Below the pieces are notes generated by a model. It did no database searches, was not told the origin of the DNA, and saw nothing but the letters and a program-made list of their open reading frames with translations. From assembly GCF_003129965.1 (NCBI RefSeq), contig NZ_NRCJ01000001.1, forward strand, positions 186,001 through 250,000: 64,000 nt of DNA. The letters run 5' to 3'. The stretch comes from Aggregatibacter kilianii. Lineage in GTDB: Bacteria > Pseudomonadota > Gammaproteobacteria > Enterobacterales > Pasteurellaceae. Below, in pieces: positions 37,689-46,755 of the stretch (position 1 is its first letter; each line of letters starts with the position of its first letter). A program made the position numbers and the translations under genes.

Positions 37689-37704
37689 TTTCTGTATTAT
37701 CTTG

Positions 37705-37883
37705 CCTTCCCCTGCTTGCGGGGGGACAAAACGCAAAGCGTTTTGAGCGTTGGCTTTGCCAACGACCCTAAAGGGGTGAGCAAGTAAGCTGTGCGAACTT
37801 GCGAATAACGTGCCCGCAGGGCGGAAGGGGGCATAATCCCCCCCTCAGCCTTCGGCAGCTCCCCCCGTAAACGGAGGGAGCCA
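37705..37883. repeat. Intergenic palindromic repeat element between afuA copies
   Basis: About 180 bases of linked palindromes: a G/C edge CCCCTGCTTGCGGGGGG, AAACGC-AAA-GCGTTTT, GCGTTGGC-TTT-GCCAACG (37759 onward), CCCTAAAGGGG, CCTTCGGCAGC and a second edge CCCCCCGTAAACGGAGGG. A 64-codon minus-strand frame crosses it, but that looks like repeat translation, not a gene. The central GTTGGC...GCCAACG...AGGGGTGA block recurs inside metG near 52773-52848. Confidence 0.7.
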
Positions 37884-37919
37884 AAGAACATAGCGTAAAA
37901 ATTATAACGGAGTCATAAA

Positions 37920-38954
37920 ATGAAACTCTCAAAAATTGCGTTAGCGCTTTCAGGTGTTGTATTAAGTGGGGTGTTATTGAGCGGCAATGCCACTGCCAAA
38001 GGACGTTTGGTGATTTATTGCAGCGCACAAAATACCATGTGCGAACAGGAAGCCATGGCGTTCGAGAAAAAATATGATGTGAAAACCAGTTTTATTCGTG
38101 GCGGTACCGGCACCATTTTAGCCAAAATTGAGGCGGAAAAAGAGAATCCGCAAGGGGACGTTTGGTATGGCGGCACCATGGATCCGCATTCTCAAGCGGG
38201 TGAAATGGGCTTGTTAGAACCTTATAAATCACCGAATTTACCGCAAATTGTGGAACAATTTCGCGATCCGGCAAAAATGAAAGGCAATTACTCCTCCGCC
38301 ATTTATCTTGGCGTGCTGGGTTTTGGTGTAAATCCTGAACGCTTGCAAAAGCTCAATTTGCCGATACCAAAATGCTGGAAAGATTTAACCGACCCGATGT
38401 ATCGCAATGAAATTCAGGCGGCGGATCCGCAAAGTTCGGGCACAGGCTACACTCAATTAGCCACTTATATGCAGCTTTGGGGCGAAGAGGAAGCGTTTAA
38501 CTACCTTAAAGCCTTGAATAAAAACGTATCCCAATACACCAAATCCGGCAACACGGCGACCCGTAATACTGCCCGTGGCGAAACGGCAATCGGTATCGGC
38601 TTTTTACACGAATATTCTTTAGAGAAAGCCAAAGGCGCGCCGGTAGAATTGGTGGTTCCATGTGAAGGAACGGGCTATGAAATCGGCGGTGTAAGCGTCA
38701 TCAAAGGTGCCCGTAATCTTGAAAACGCCAAACTTTTCGTGGATTGGGCGTTATCTAAAGAAGCGCAGGAGTTAACCTGGCAAAAAGGCGAAGCCTATTC
38801 CATTTTAACCAACACCACCGCGCAACAATCGCCTTATGCGTTGGATTTTAAATCCGTTAATTTAATTAACTATGATTTTGACAAATACGGCGCCACCGAT
38901 TTACGTAAACGCCTGATCACCAAATGGGTGGATGACGTCAAATTAGCCAAATAA
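37920..38954 (+). CDS. AfuA-type substrate-binding protein, copy 2
   Basis: Second periplasmic binding protein, a tandem paralogue of the preceding gene and similar along its whole length. Seen: signal peptide ending near SGNATA-KGR (residue 26), the conserved cores GRLVIYCSAQNTMCE, DPQSSGTGYTQLATYMQLWGE, VSQYTKSG and PCEGTGYEIGGVSV. At the places equivalent to mature Ser37 and Asp206 of AfuA it has Thr and Glu, while His205 and Glu229 are kept. So its ligand is probably related but not identical. 344 residues; ribosome-binding site CGGAGT. It shares one permease and one ATPase with copy 1. Confidence 0.87.
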   Translation: MKLSKIALALSGVVLSGVLLSGNATAKGRLVIYCSAQNTMCEQEAMAFEKKYDVKTSFIRGGTGTILAKIEAEKENPQGDVWYGGTMDPHSQAGEMGLLEPYKSPNLPQIVEQFRDPAKMKGNYSSAIYLGVLGFGVNPERLQKLNLPIPKCWKDLTDPMYRNEIQAADPQSSGTGYTQLATYMQLWGEEEAFNYLKALNKNVSQYTKSGNTATRNTARGETAIGIGFLHEYSLEKAKGAPVELVVPCEGTGYEIGGVSVIKGARNLENAKLFVDWALSKEAQELTWQKGEAYSILTNTTAQQSPYALDFKSVNLINYDFDKYGATDLRKRLITKWVDDVKLAK

Positions 38955-39020
38955 ACCATGAATTAGAAAAAAAGCGATGCGCCGTTGCATTGCTTCTCCT
39001 TTCTACTTATGCGAGGTTGT

Positions 39021-41078
39021 ATGAACGCAAATAAACTTCCGATAACACATTCTGCCAATTTTTGGATAATTTTATCCTTAATTGCATTTTTGGTTTTACC
39101 TTCCCATGCTTTGGATTACGGCTTGTTCGACAGCACTGCCGACGAATTCTATGATGCCATGGGTTGGTCTTCTTTTGATATTACCGTTTTTTGGTTCCTG
39201 CCGGTGATTTTGTACGGTTTGTTGCCGTGGCTGAAATTACCCGTCAACACCCAAGCCAAAGCGGAACTTTACTTACTGGCAATCGCCACGCTGTTTACCT
39301 TTATTAGCGCCAGCATGTTGAAAATCAGCATGGGCTATTCGGTGATCGTTTTACTCATCGGTTACACCGCACTTGCCACGCTATCCCTTGCCAAATTGAA
39401 AATTATGCAGGGCGATAAATTCATCATCGCGTCCCTGCTTTGCATTATTTTGCTGATTTTCTTCTTTATCGTTTACCCGACATTGGCGATTTTCGTCTCC
39501 ATGTTCTACGACGGCGAAACCTTTGCGCCGCAACAAGTGATGCGTATCTTGACGCAAAGCTACATTGTGCGCGTGATCAGTAACTCGCTGTTCTTATCCG
39601 GTTTTGTGGGTATTGTTTCCACGGTATTCGGTTTGGCATTTGCCCTTTATACCACCCGTATCGCGCGCCGCACGGCATTTATCGGTAAGATTTTTTCTAT
39701 TTTGCCTATCGTCACGCCGCCGTTCGTGGTGGGTTTAGGGGTCACTTTAATGCTGGGTCGTTCCGGTTATGTGACCGAATTTTTATCCACTTATTTCGGT
39801 TTCACCAACCACAACTGGTTATACGGTTTTAACGGTATCGCCATTGCGCAAATTTTGGCGTTCGCACCGATTTCCTTCATGATTTTAGACGGCGCGTTAA
39901 AATCCGTGCATCCGTCCATTGAGGAGGCGTCATACACCTTGCGCGCCAACCGTTACCAAACCTTTTATAACATCATTTTTCCGTTATTGCGTCCGGCATT
40001 GGCAAACTCGTTCTTAATCGTGTTTATCCAATCCTTGGCGGACTTCAGTAACCCGTTGGTGTTGGGCGGTAGCTTCGACGTGATCGCGACGCAAATTTAC
40101 TTCTACATTGCCGGCTCACAATTAGATTACGCCTCCGCCAGTACCCTCGGCTCCATGTTGCTCATCTTCTCTCTGGCGATTTTCATCATTCAATACTTGT
40201 GGATCGGCAACCGCTCTTATGTGACCGTTTCCGGTAAATCTTATCGCGGCGACGTGCAGGATCTGCCGACGGGCTTGAAATACACCATTATCTTCATGCT
40301 CGGCTTCTGGGTGATCTTCAACCTCGCCTTATACGGCAGCATTTTCTACGGTAGCTTCACCGTGAACTGGGGCGTAGATTACACCTTAACCCTGAAAAAC
40401 TACGCCATGTTGTTCGGTCAAGGATTAAGTGACGGCGCATGGCCTTCTTTAATCAACACCTTAATTTACGCCGGTATCGCCGCACCGCTCACCGCCATTT
40501 TTGGCTTATTAATCGCCTACATTGTGGTACGCAAAGATTTCCAAGGGAAAAAATCTCTTGAATTCTTAACCATGCTCTGTTTTGCCGTACCGGGCACGGT
40601 CGCCGGGGTATCTTATATTCTCGCCTTTAACAATGCACCGATGTACATCACCGGCACCAGTATTATCGTGGTGATTTCTATGGTCATGCGTGACTTGCCA
40701 ATCGGTATGCGGGCGGCAATTGCGGGCTTGGGGCAACTGGATAAATCCCTGGATGAAGCCTCTCTTTCCTTGAAAGGTAGCTCATGGAAAACCCTGTGGT
40801 ATATCGTCCTGCCATTGTTAAAACCGGCATTGTTGTCCGCCTTGGTTACCAGCTTCGTGCGTGCCATGACCACCGTAAGCGCCATCATCTTCTTGGTCAC
40901 CGCCGACACCCGCGTGGCGACGGCATACATCCTCAACCGTGTAGAAGACGGCGAATACGGCATTGCCATTGCATACGGTTCCATCTTAATCGTGGTAATG
41001 ATGGCGATTATTTTATTCTTCGACTGGATTGTCGGTGACACCCGCATTTCCCGTTCTAAAGCGAAAAAAATGAATTAA
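39021..41078 (+). CDS. afuB: AfuB-type ABC permease (fused two-domain)
   Basis: Inner-membrane permease of the afu importer, made of two fused permease domains, each with an EAA loop (EEASYTLRANRYQTFYNIIFPLLRPAL near residue 300; DEASLSLKGSSWKTLWYIVLPLLKPAL near 580). About sixteen hydrophobic helices in all, including four extra at the N terminus. 685 residues. The ATG at 39021 follows GAGG; the upstream in-frame start at 38985 has no such site. It starts 66 bases after the second binding protein and 16 bases before the ATPase gene. Confidence 0.9.
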   Translation: MNANKLPITHSANFWIILSLIAFLVLPSHALDYGLFDSTADEFYDAMGWSSFDITVFWFLPVILYGLLPWLKLPVNTQAKAELYLLAIATLFTFISASMLKISMGYSVIVLLIGYTALATLSLAKLKIMQGDKFIIASLLCIILLIFFFIVYPTLAIFVSMFYDGETFAPQQVMRILTQSYIVRVISNSLFLSGFVGIVSTVFGLAFALYTTRIARRTAFIGKIFSILPIVTPPFVVGLGVTLMLGRSGYVTEFLSTYFGFTNHNWLYGFNGIAIAQILAFAPISFMILDGALKSVHPSIEEASYTLRANRYQTFYNIIFPLLRPALANSFLIVFIQSLADFSNPLVLGGSFDVIATQIYFYIAGSQLDYASASTLGSMLLIFSLAIFIIQYLWIGNRSYVTVSGKSYRGDVQDLPTGLKYTIIFMLGFWVIFNLALYGSIFYGSFTVNWGVDYTLTLKNYAMLFGQGLSDGAWPSLINTLIYAGIAAPLTAIFGLLIAYIVVRKDFQGKKSLEFLTMLCFAVPGTVAGVSYILAFNNAPMYITGTSIIVVISMVMRDLPIGMRAAIAGLGQLDKSLDEASLSLKGSSWKTLWYIVLPLLKPALLSALVTSFVRAMTTVSAIIFLVTADTRVATAYILNRVEDGEYGIAIAYGSILIVVMMAIILFFDWIVGDTRISRSKAKKMN

Positions 41079-41094
41079 GTTGTAGGTAAAAAAT

Positions 41095-42141
41095 ATGAGT
41101 AATGATTTCTTAGTATTAAAAAATGTCACCAAAGCCTTTGGTAAATCTGTCGTGATTGATGACTTGGATTTAAACATTAAACGCGGCACCATGGTGACGC
41201 TGCTTGGCCCGTCCGGTTGCGGTAAAACCACGGTTTTGCGTTTAGTGGCGGGGTTGGAAAACCCGACTTCCGGTCAAATTTTCATTGACGGCGAAGATGT
41301 CACCAAATCTTCCATTCAAAACCGCGATATTTGTATCGTGTTCCAGTCTTACGCCCTGTTCCCGCACATGAGTATCGGCGACAACGTGGGCTACGGCTTG
41401 CGTATGCAAAACGTAAGCAAGGAAGAGCGCAAACAACGTGTCAAAGAAGCCTTGGAATTGGTTGACTTGGCAGGGTTTGAAGATCGCTATGTGGACCAAA
41501 TCTCCGGCGGTCAGCAACAACGTGTGGCGCTGGCGCGTGCGCTGGTATTAAAGCCGAAAGTGCTATTGTTCGATGAGCCGTTGAGTAACTTGGATGCCAA
41601 CCTGCGCCGTGCCATGCGGGAAAAAATCCGTGAGTTGCAACAAAGCCTCGGGATTACCTCTCTTTATGTGACCCACGACCAAACGGAAGCCTTCGCGGTG
41701 TCCGACGAAGTTATCGTGATGAACAAAGGGAAAATCATGCAAAAAGCGCCGGCAAAAGATCTGTATCAACGCCCAAACTCGCTGTTTCTTGCCAACTTCA
41801 TGGGCGAATCCAGCATTTTCCCGGCGAAATTGCAAGGCAATACGGTTAACATTGACGGCTACGAAATCACCTTAAAAGACGCCGCCCAATTTCATTTACC
41901 GGACGGCGATTGCTTGGTCGGGATTCGTCCGGAAGCGGTTTACCTGAATGAAAGCGGCAGTGAGGCACAACGCTGCACCATTAAAAGTGCGGTGTATATG
42001 GGCAATCATTGGGAAGTGGTGGCGCAATGGCACGGCAAAGATTTGCTGATTAACTGCCGCCCTGAACAGTTCAACCCGGCATCACAAGAAGCCTATGTTC
42101 AGCTTTCCGAACAAGGGGTTTTCCTGCTGAAAAAAGAATAA
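41095..42141 (+). CDS. afuC: AfuC-type ABC transporter ATPase
   Basis: ATP-binding subunit powering the afu importer. Seen: Walker [16 protein letters not shown] (about residues 33-47), Q-loop [11 protein letters not shown], signature [15 protein letters not shown], Walker [14 protein letters not shown], the H-loop His in YVTHDQTEA, and a C-terminal TOBE-type domain ([10 protein letters not shown]). 348 residues, the usual length for AfuC/FbpC proteins. Last gene of the operon, followed by an uptake-sequence hairpin. Confidence 0.94.
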   Translation: MSNDFLVLKNVTKAFGKSVVIDDLDLNIKRGTMVTLLGPSGCGKTTVLRLVAGLENPTSGQIFIDGEDVTKSSIQNRDICIVFQSYALFPHMSIGDNVGYGLRMQNVSKEERKQRVKEALELVDLAGFEDRYVDQISGGQQQRVALARALVLKPKVLLFDEPLSNLDANLRRAMREKIRELQQSLGITSLYVTHDQTEAFAVSDEVIVMNKGKIMQKAPAKDLYQRPNSLFLANFMGESSIFPAKLQGNTVNIDGYEITLKDAAQFHLPDGDCLVGIRPEAVYLNESGSEAQRCTIKSAVYMGNHWEVVAQWHGKDLLINCRPEQFNPASQEAYVQLSEQGVFLLKKE

Positions 42142-42164
42142 AAGTTAAAAATAATTGAAATTTT

Positions 42165-42200
42165 AACCGCACTTTGTATTCAAAAGATTAAAGTGCGGTT
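42165..42200 (+). terminator. Inverted uptake-sequence terminator after afuC
   Basis: AACCGCACTTT (42165-42175) and AAAGTGCGGTT (42190-42200) form a perfect 11-bp stem with a 14-base loop, followed by ATTATTT. It ends the afu operon. Confidence 0.75.
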
Positions 42201-42225
42201 ATTATTTACGGCGTTTTGGAAACTG

Positions 42226-42278
42226 CCATGGGTAATAAATTCCCCATGGTTAGGCATAGGCGTTCCCCTTTGGGGAAC
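42226..42278 (+). repeat. Two short palindromes in the leader of the DUF945-like gene
   Basis: CCATGGG...CCCATGG (42226-42249) and GTTCCCC-TTT-GGGGAAC (42262-42278) lie in tandem before the start at 42305. The second could form a stable hairpin ending about 16 bases before the GAGGA ribosome-binding site. Role unknown. Confidence 0.5.
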
Positions 42279-42304
42279 CGATAAAATTCAAACTTGAGGA
42301 CAAC

Positions 42305-44419
42305 ATGAGCAAAAAGAAAAAAATCACATTGACCCTTGCTGCGATTATCGTTGCCATTGGTGGTGGCGCGCAGATTTATACTAATCAGCAAGTAGATCGG
42401 GTTTTACAAAAATTCCCTTATTCTTTGGATAACCAACTTAGCCTTAATGTCACCGAAACAGGTAACAACTTTTTCAGTCGTGATTTAATCTTTAGCCTTG
42501 AAAATGGCGACGGCAAACACACCGATGTGATTTCCACCAAGCTCACCGCCCTACCGTTTTTTATTACGGCGGAGTCCAAACTTTCCGATCAGTTGGTGCG
42601 TCAATTAAACAAAAATCTCAATATCACCATTGATAAAAACACTATTAACAGCAAATTTTCACCGGTGGGCGACTATCTGCAATCGGACGTGCTCACCGAA
42701 TTCCGCGATTTCACCAATAAACCACAAAACCTTTCCGTTACTTTGAATTTCAATGCGGAAAATAAAAACGTGAATATTAAAACCAACTTAAGCGGATTTA
42801 ATTACGATAAAAACAGTAAATTGGAACAGATTAACGGACAGCTTAAGTTTGTTCCTGTAGGCGACAATCAATATGATATTTCGTCCCTTGAATTGAATGC
42901 AAAAAATGCCGAATTGGATTTAATGAACGGCGAAAATACCAAAATTCAGCTTAAAAACGCCAAATATCAGTTTGACGTTAAAAAAGATGAAGAAGCGCAA
43001 CAACGGGATTTAACCACTAAATTTAACAGTGACGCACTACGTATCGCCAACAAAGAACGTACCACGGAGGAAAACCAAACCACCATTAACGGCTTGTCGC
43101 TCAATATTGAGCAAAAAGGCGTGCAAAGTGCGGTCAATTTTGCCGATGAATTTAGAAAACAACTTGGTGATGCGCAAAGTATCAAAAATGCAGTGAGTTT
43201 TTTGGTTGCCGTGTTAACACAAAATCAGGCATTTAACGGTTCGCTTTCCGTTAAATCCGTTGAAGCGCCGAAAAATCAAAAACCTTATTTCAATTTAAAC
43301 GACACGACCTTTAGCCTCAAACTGGCGAATGAAGATCTCACCAAAGCCGATATTGATCTTCAGCTCAATGTCGGCGGTATGAAACAAACACCGGAAGACC
43401 AAAGCAAACAATGGCAGGCAAAAGGCGCCAAAATTGTTTATCACTTAGAAGATTACAATTTGGAAAATGAATTGGCGTTTATCCCTTTTTATTTGGATTC
43501 CTTCGCGGTAAAAAACCCGCCGAAAGAAAACAATAAGGCATTGTTAACACTGAAAGACAAATGGGCGAAAGAATCTAGCGGCAACGGCTATTCGGAAATT
43601 ACCTTACAATCTTTTAATTATGGTGACACCGCCCTTGAGTCCTTAGCAGTGAAAAGCGAAACGAAGGATGAAAACGGGCAATATATCGGCAATTCAACCT
43701 TTGCCTTGAAAAAACTGAGTCTGCCTGAAGCACAGTTGCAACTGGAAGATTTCAAAATTGACATGCCGCTTGTTTTAAAAGACTATGCAAAATTCGCCGA
43801 GTCACAGTTCTGTTCAAGTATGTACGGCATTTTATGTTATGCCTACTTCACAGAAGATACTCTCCGTAACGCCTTAGAAAATCAGTGGAAAAATCTCAAT
43901 CTAACGACCAAGAATACAAGCTTGGAGGTTAATTTAAATACCTATCCCGCAACTAAGGCTTATCCCGTTAAGCTAAGCGTACAAGGCGCAATTGCGCCAC
44001 AAAAAGACAGCCTAACGCAGTTAGATGTTTTCACTAAAAACACGAAAGGCACATTCAGCCTTGCGCTTGATAAGCACTTAATCGACGACACAAACGAAGC
44101 AAGCCTGAAAATCAAAAATGAATCGCCGTTCTGGCAATATCTACGCATGAGCATCAAACCGGAAGGTAAACTTTCGCCGATTTTCGCCGAAGACAAAGAC
44201 AACTACGCCGTTAAACTGGAAAAAACAGATAAAGGCACGTTTATCAACGGCAAAACCGAGGAAGAAATTCAGCAGGAGATACTGAACCGGACGGAGGAAA
44301 GCGAGACTCAAGAGGAGATATCGGAGGAGGCTCAGCCGCCGCAACAGGTTGATCCTCAATCAGAGACTCAAAAACAAGACGCAGTTGAACCGAACACAAC
44401 GGAAAAAACAACGAAATAA
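42305..44419 (+). CDS. DUF945/YdgA-like periplasmic protein
   Basis: Function unknown. Seen: one N-terminal membrane helix (residues about 6-24, LTLAAIIVAIGGGAQIYTN) and a very long hydrophilic, beta-rich region rich in Asn, Lys and Thr, with the segments VDRVLQKFPYSLDNQLSLNVTE and LPFFITAESKL. This arrangement fits the DUF945 (YdgA-like) family. The last 45 residues are a low-complexity Glu/Gln/Pro/Thr tail (for example EEAQPPQQVDPQSETQKQD). 704 residues, longer than E. coli YdgA (about 500). Start: ATG at 42305 after GAGGA. It is flanked by terminators on both sides, so it is probably monocistronic. Confidence 0.65.
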   Translation: MSKKKKITLTLAAIIVAIGGGAQIYTNQQVDRVLQKFPYSLDNQLSLNVTETGNNFFSRDLIFSLENGDGKHTDVISTKLTALPFFITAESKLSDQLVRQLNKNLNITIDKNTINSKFSPVGDYLQSDVLTEFRDFTNKPQNLSVTLNFNAENKNVNIKTNLSGFNYDKNSKLEQINGQLKFVPVGDNQYDISSLELNAKNAELDLMNGENTKIQLKNAKYQFDVKKDEEAQQRDLTTKFNSDALRIANKERTTEENQTTINGLSLNIEQKGVQSAVNFADEFRKQLGDAQSIKNAVSFLVAVLTQNQAFNGSLSVKSVEAPKNQKPYFNLNDTTFSLKLANEDLTKADIDLQLNVGGMKQTPEDQSKQWQAKGAKIVYHLEDYNLENELAFIPFYLDSFAVKNPPKENNKALLTLKDKWAKESSGNGYSEITLQSFNYGDTALESLAVKSETKDENGQYIGNSTFALKKLSLPEAQLQLEDFKIDMPLVLKDYAKFAESQFCSSMYGILCYAYFTEDTLRNALENQWKNLNLTTKNTSLEVNLNTYPATKAYPVKLSVQGAIAPQKDSLTQLDVFTKNTKGTFSLALDKHLIDDTNEASLKIKNESPFWQYLRMSIKPEGKLSPIFAEDKDNYAVKLEKTDKGTFINGKTEEEIQQEILNRTEESETQEEISEEAQPPQQVDPQSETQKQDAVEPNTTEKTTK

Positions 44420-44436
44420 AAACGCCAAAGAAAAGA

Positions 44437-44466
44437 ACCGCACTTCAACAAAGTGCGGTCCTTTTT
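44437..44466. terminator. Uptake-sequence terminator between convergent genes
   Basis: ACCGCACTT (44437-44445) and AAGTGCGGT (44451-44459) form a hairpin with a 5-base loop, followed by CCTTTTTT on the plus strand. It serves the DUF945-like gene and lies just beyond the suhB stop. Confidence 0.8.
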
Positions 44467-44470
44467 TATG

Positions 44471-45271
44471 TTATTTTAAATCCTCGGCAATGTGCGGTTG
44501 GATTTTATTCAGGATCTCTTTTAACACACGCGGTGCAGCCGCAACAATATGGCTGCATTTCAAATAAGCATGGCCGGCGTTGAAATCACTGACGATACCG
44601 CCCGCCTCACGCACGATTAAATCGCCCGCCGCGACATCCCAAGCTTTGATACCGTATTCAAAATAACCATCAACACGGCCTGCCGCCACATAGCAAAGAT
44701 CCAACGCGGCGGAGCCGGTGCGACGGAAATCCGCTACGTCTGTAATAAGGCTTTGCATCATATTGAATTGCATCGGCATGTATTTGGTTTGTTTGAACGG
44801 GAAGCCGGTAGCTAAAATCGCACCGTTTAAGTCACGTTTGTTTTCAACGCGTAAACGTAATTCGTTTAATTTTGCGCCTTCGCCGCGTACGGCAGTAAAC
44901 AGTTCGTTCAAGATGGGATCATAGACCACACCCACTTCGGTGCGACCTTTGACTCGAATAGCGATGGATACGGCAAAGTGCGGTAAGCCTTTGACGAAAT
45001 TAGTGGTGCCATCCAGCGGATCAATGACCCATTGTACATCATTATCGCTTCCTTCGAGCGCACCGCTTTCTTCGGTGATGATGGTATGCTCGGGATAGGA
45101 TTTTTTAATGACCTCGATAATCGCCGCTTCGGAGGCTTTATCGACATTCGTCACATAATCGTTTTTACTTTTTTCCATCGTTTCGATATCGTCACGACGC
45201 TCATAGTTTTTCGCAATAATATTGCCCGCTTTTCGTGCTGCACGAATTGCGATATTTAACATTGGATTCAT
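44471..45271 (-). CDS. suhB: Inositol-1-monophosphatase / antitermination factor SuhB
   Basis: Mg-dependent phosphatase; in E. coli SuhB also works in rRNA antitermination complexes. Seen: MNPMLNIAIRAARKAGNIIAKNYE at the N terminus, metal site EESG, DPLDGTTNFVKGLPHF, and the C-terminal GIKAWDVAAGDLIVREAGG. 266 residues from the ATG at 45271, chosen by the match to the E. coli N terminus and the GGTGG just upstream. A GTG three codons earlier is less likely. Divergent from trmJ across about 150 bases. Confidence 0.95.
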   Translation of the reverse strand: MNPMLNIAIRAARKAGNIIAKNYERRDDIETMEKSKNDYVTNVDKASEAAIIEVIKKSYPEHTIITEESGALEGSDNDVQWVIDPLDGTTNFVKGLPHFAVSIAIRVKGRTEVGVVYDPILNELFTAVRGEGAKLNELRLRVENKRDLNGAILATGFPFKQTKYMPMQFNMMQSLITDVADFRRTGSAALDLCYVAAGRVDGYFEYGIKAWDVAAGDLIVREAGGIVSDFNAGHAYLKCSHIVAAAPRVLKEILNKIQPHIAEDLK

Positions 45272-45358
45272 AGATTCCACCAGATTTTAAAGAACAGTCA
45301 GGTATGAAATTATAAGCAGTTTAGAAGGAAATAGCTATCAGAAAAATTTTTAGAATTG

Positions 45359-45390
45359 TTGACTAAAAGCAAGGGGTATTATGGTAGAAT
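45359..45390 (+). promoter_or_regulatory. Possible trmJ promoter
   Basis: TTGACT at 45359-45364 and TAGAAT at 45385-45390 resemble -35 and -10 elements, but the 20-base spacer is long. The -10 lies about 32 bases before the trmJ start, so the leader would be short, in keeping with the weak ribosome-binding site. Confidence 0.4.
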
Positions 45391-45421
45391 AGCCCGCGTT
45401 TTAAATTACATAATAAAAATA

Positions 45422-46156
45422 ATGTTAAAGAATATTCGGATTGTTTTAATTGAAACCTCGCACAGCGGCAACATCGGTTCCGCCGCGCGGGCAATGAAAA
45501 CAATGGGTTTAACGGATTTGGTGTTGGTTGCGCCGAAACAAGGCGTGGATGAGCAAGCAATCGCCCTTTCCGCCGGCGCGGAAGATGTGGTGAAAAGTGC
45601 GGTCGTTGTGAAGAGCTTTTCTCAAGCGGTCGCCGATTGCTCTTTGGTCATCGGCACCAGTGCCAGATTGCGCCATTTGCAAAATTCTCTCATTGAGCCT
45701 CGGGAATGCGGTGAAAAAGCCGTTACCCATGCAGCAAACGGAAAAGTCGCCATTGTGTTTGGTCGCGAACGCGTGGGCTTAACCAACGAAGAATTGCTCA
45801 AATGCCACTATCATGTGACCATTCCTGCCAACCCCGAATATGCCTCGCTCAATCTTGCCATGGCGGTACAACTTATCGCTTATGAAGTCAGAATGGCATA
45901 TTTAGCCTATCATTCGGAATCAGCGACGAAAAATACGTCCAATGAAGGGAATATTTATCCGTCGATGCAGGAATTAGAATATTTTTTCAGCCACACGGAG
46001 CAGCTTTATCAATCACTTGGTTTCATTCAAAATCAAGGTGTTATGCAAAAGCTACGACGTTTATATAGTCGCACAGGGATAGAAAAAACAGAACTGAATA
46101 TTCTGCTTGGGGTGTTAAGTGCGGTCGAAAAAAAACTAAAATCTTCACAAGGATAA
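45422..46156 (+). CDS. trmJ: tRNA (cytidine/uridine-32-2'-O)-methyltransferase TrmJ
   Basis: SPOUT-class methyltransferase that modifies position 32 of several tRNAs. Seen: N-terminal IRIVLIETSHSGNIGSAARAMKTMGLTDLVLVAPK, AIVFGRERVGLTNEEL and NPEYASLNLAMAVQLIAYE forming the trefoil-knot SAM site. 244 residues from ATG 45422, a normal length. The ribosome-binding site is poor (A-rich leader). The stop at 46156 touches the IscR operator, so trmJ lies just upstream of the isc operon, as in several gammaproteobacteria. Confidence 0.94.
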   Translation: MLKNIRIVLIETSHSGNIGSAARAMKTMGLTDLVLVAPKQGVDEQAIALSAGAEDVVKSAVVVKSFSQAVADCSLVIGTSARLRHLQNSLIEPRECGEKAVTHAANGKVAIVFGRERVGLTNEELLKCHYHVTIPANPEYASLNLAMAVQLIAYEVRMAYLAYHSESATKNTSNEGNIYPSMQELEYFFSHTEQLYQSLGFIQNQGVMQKLRRLYSRTGIEKTELNILLGVLSAVEKKLKSSQG

Positions 46157-46188
46157 TAGTTGACTAAAGAAGTCAACAATGTAAAGAT
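46156..46188 (+). promoter_or_regulatory. IscR type 1 operator and iscR promoter
   Basis: The palindrome ATAGTTGACT-AAAGA-AGTCAACAAT (46156-46180) agrees with about 22 of 25 positions of the type 1 IscR consensus as I recall it. A -35 TTGACT (46160-46165) lies inside it, and TAAAGAT at 46182-46188 is a fair -10 at about 16 bases. The overlap predicts repression of the isc operon by Fe-S-loaded IscR. Confidence 0.82.
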
Positions 46189-46223
46189 TTTGGCAGTAAT
46201 AACTTTATTAGGAACACAAAAAG

Positions 46224-46697
46224 ATGAAATTAACCTCCAAAGGTCGTTATGCGGTAACCGCAATTTTGGACATTGCTCTTTACGCCAATGATGGGCCGGT
46301 GAGTTTGTCTGATATTTCCGAACGACAACATATTTCCTTATCTTATTTAGAACAATTGTTTGCCAAACTGCGCCGCCAAAATCTGGTAAAAAGCGTGCGC
46401 GGGCCGGGCGGCGGTTACAAACTAGGCTTTGCGCCGAGCGAAATTTCCATCGGTATGATCATTTCCGCCGTCAATGAAAATATTGAAACCACCGGTTGTC
46501 TTGGTCGCGGCAACTGCAAAAACGGCTCCGAATGCCTGACCCATTCCTTATGGGAAAAATTAAGCCAGCGCATTGAAGATTTCTTAAATGACATTACGTT
46601 AGAAGAGTTGGTTATCCAACAAAAAGACAGACAACGTGGCGTCGCCTCTCATACAAAACATCAGGATTTTGAAAATTTAGTCGTGATGAACGGCTAA
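46224..46697 (+). CDS. iscR: Fe-S cluster-sensing regulator IscR
   Basis: Rrf2-family transcription factor that binds a [2Fe-2S] cluster and controls Fe-S assembly genes. Seen: winged-helix [21 protein letters not shown] with [38 protein letters not shown], and cluster ligands C92, C98, C104 and H107, at exactly the E. coli positions. 157 residues. Preceded by its own operator, first gene of the isc operon; an uptake sequence separates it from iscS. Confidence 0.97.
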   Translation: MKLTSKGRYAVTAILDIALYANDGPVSLSDISERQHISLSYLEQLFAKLRRQNLVKSVRGPGGGYKLGFAPSEISIGMIISAVNENIETTGCLGRGNCKNGSECLTHSLWEKLSQRIEDFLNDITLEELVIQQKDRQRGVASHTKHQDFENLVVMNG

Positions 46698-46755
46698 CGA
46701 CCGACACAATATACAAAGTGCGGTCGAAAATATGACTATTTATTTAGGAGTGAAA

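Noticed and set aside
37697-37891. 64-codon minus-strand frame between the afuA copies
   Set aside because: It coincides with a palindromic repeat element; similar frames arise from such repeats, and no start signal is present.
36599-42141. Reading the afu operon as a ferric iron importer (FbpABC)
   Set aside because: The residues expected for sugar-phosphate binding are present in copy 1, the paired iron-binding tyrosines are not evident, and the promoter carries a CRP site; iron transport is kept only as the less likely alternative.
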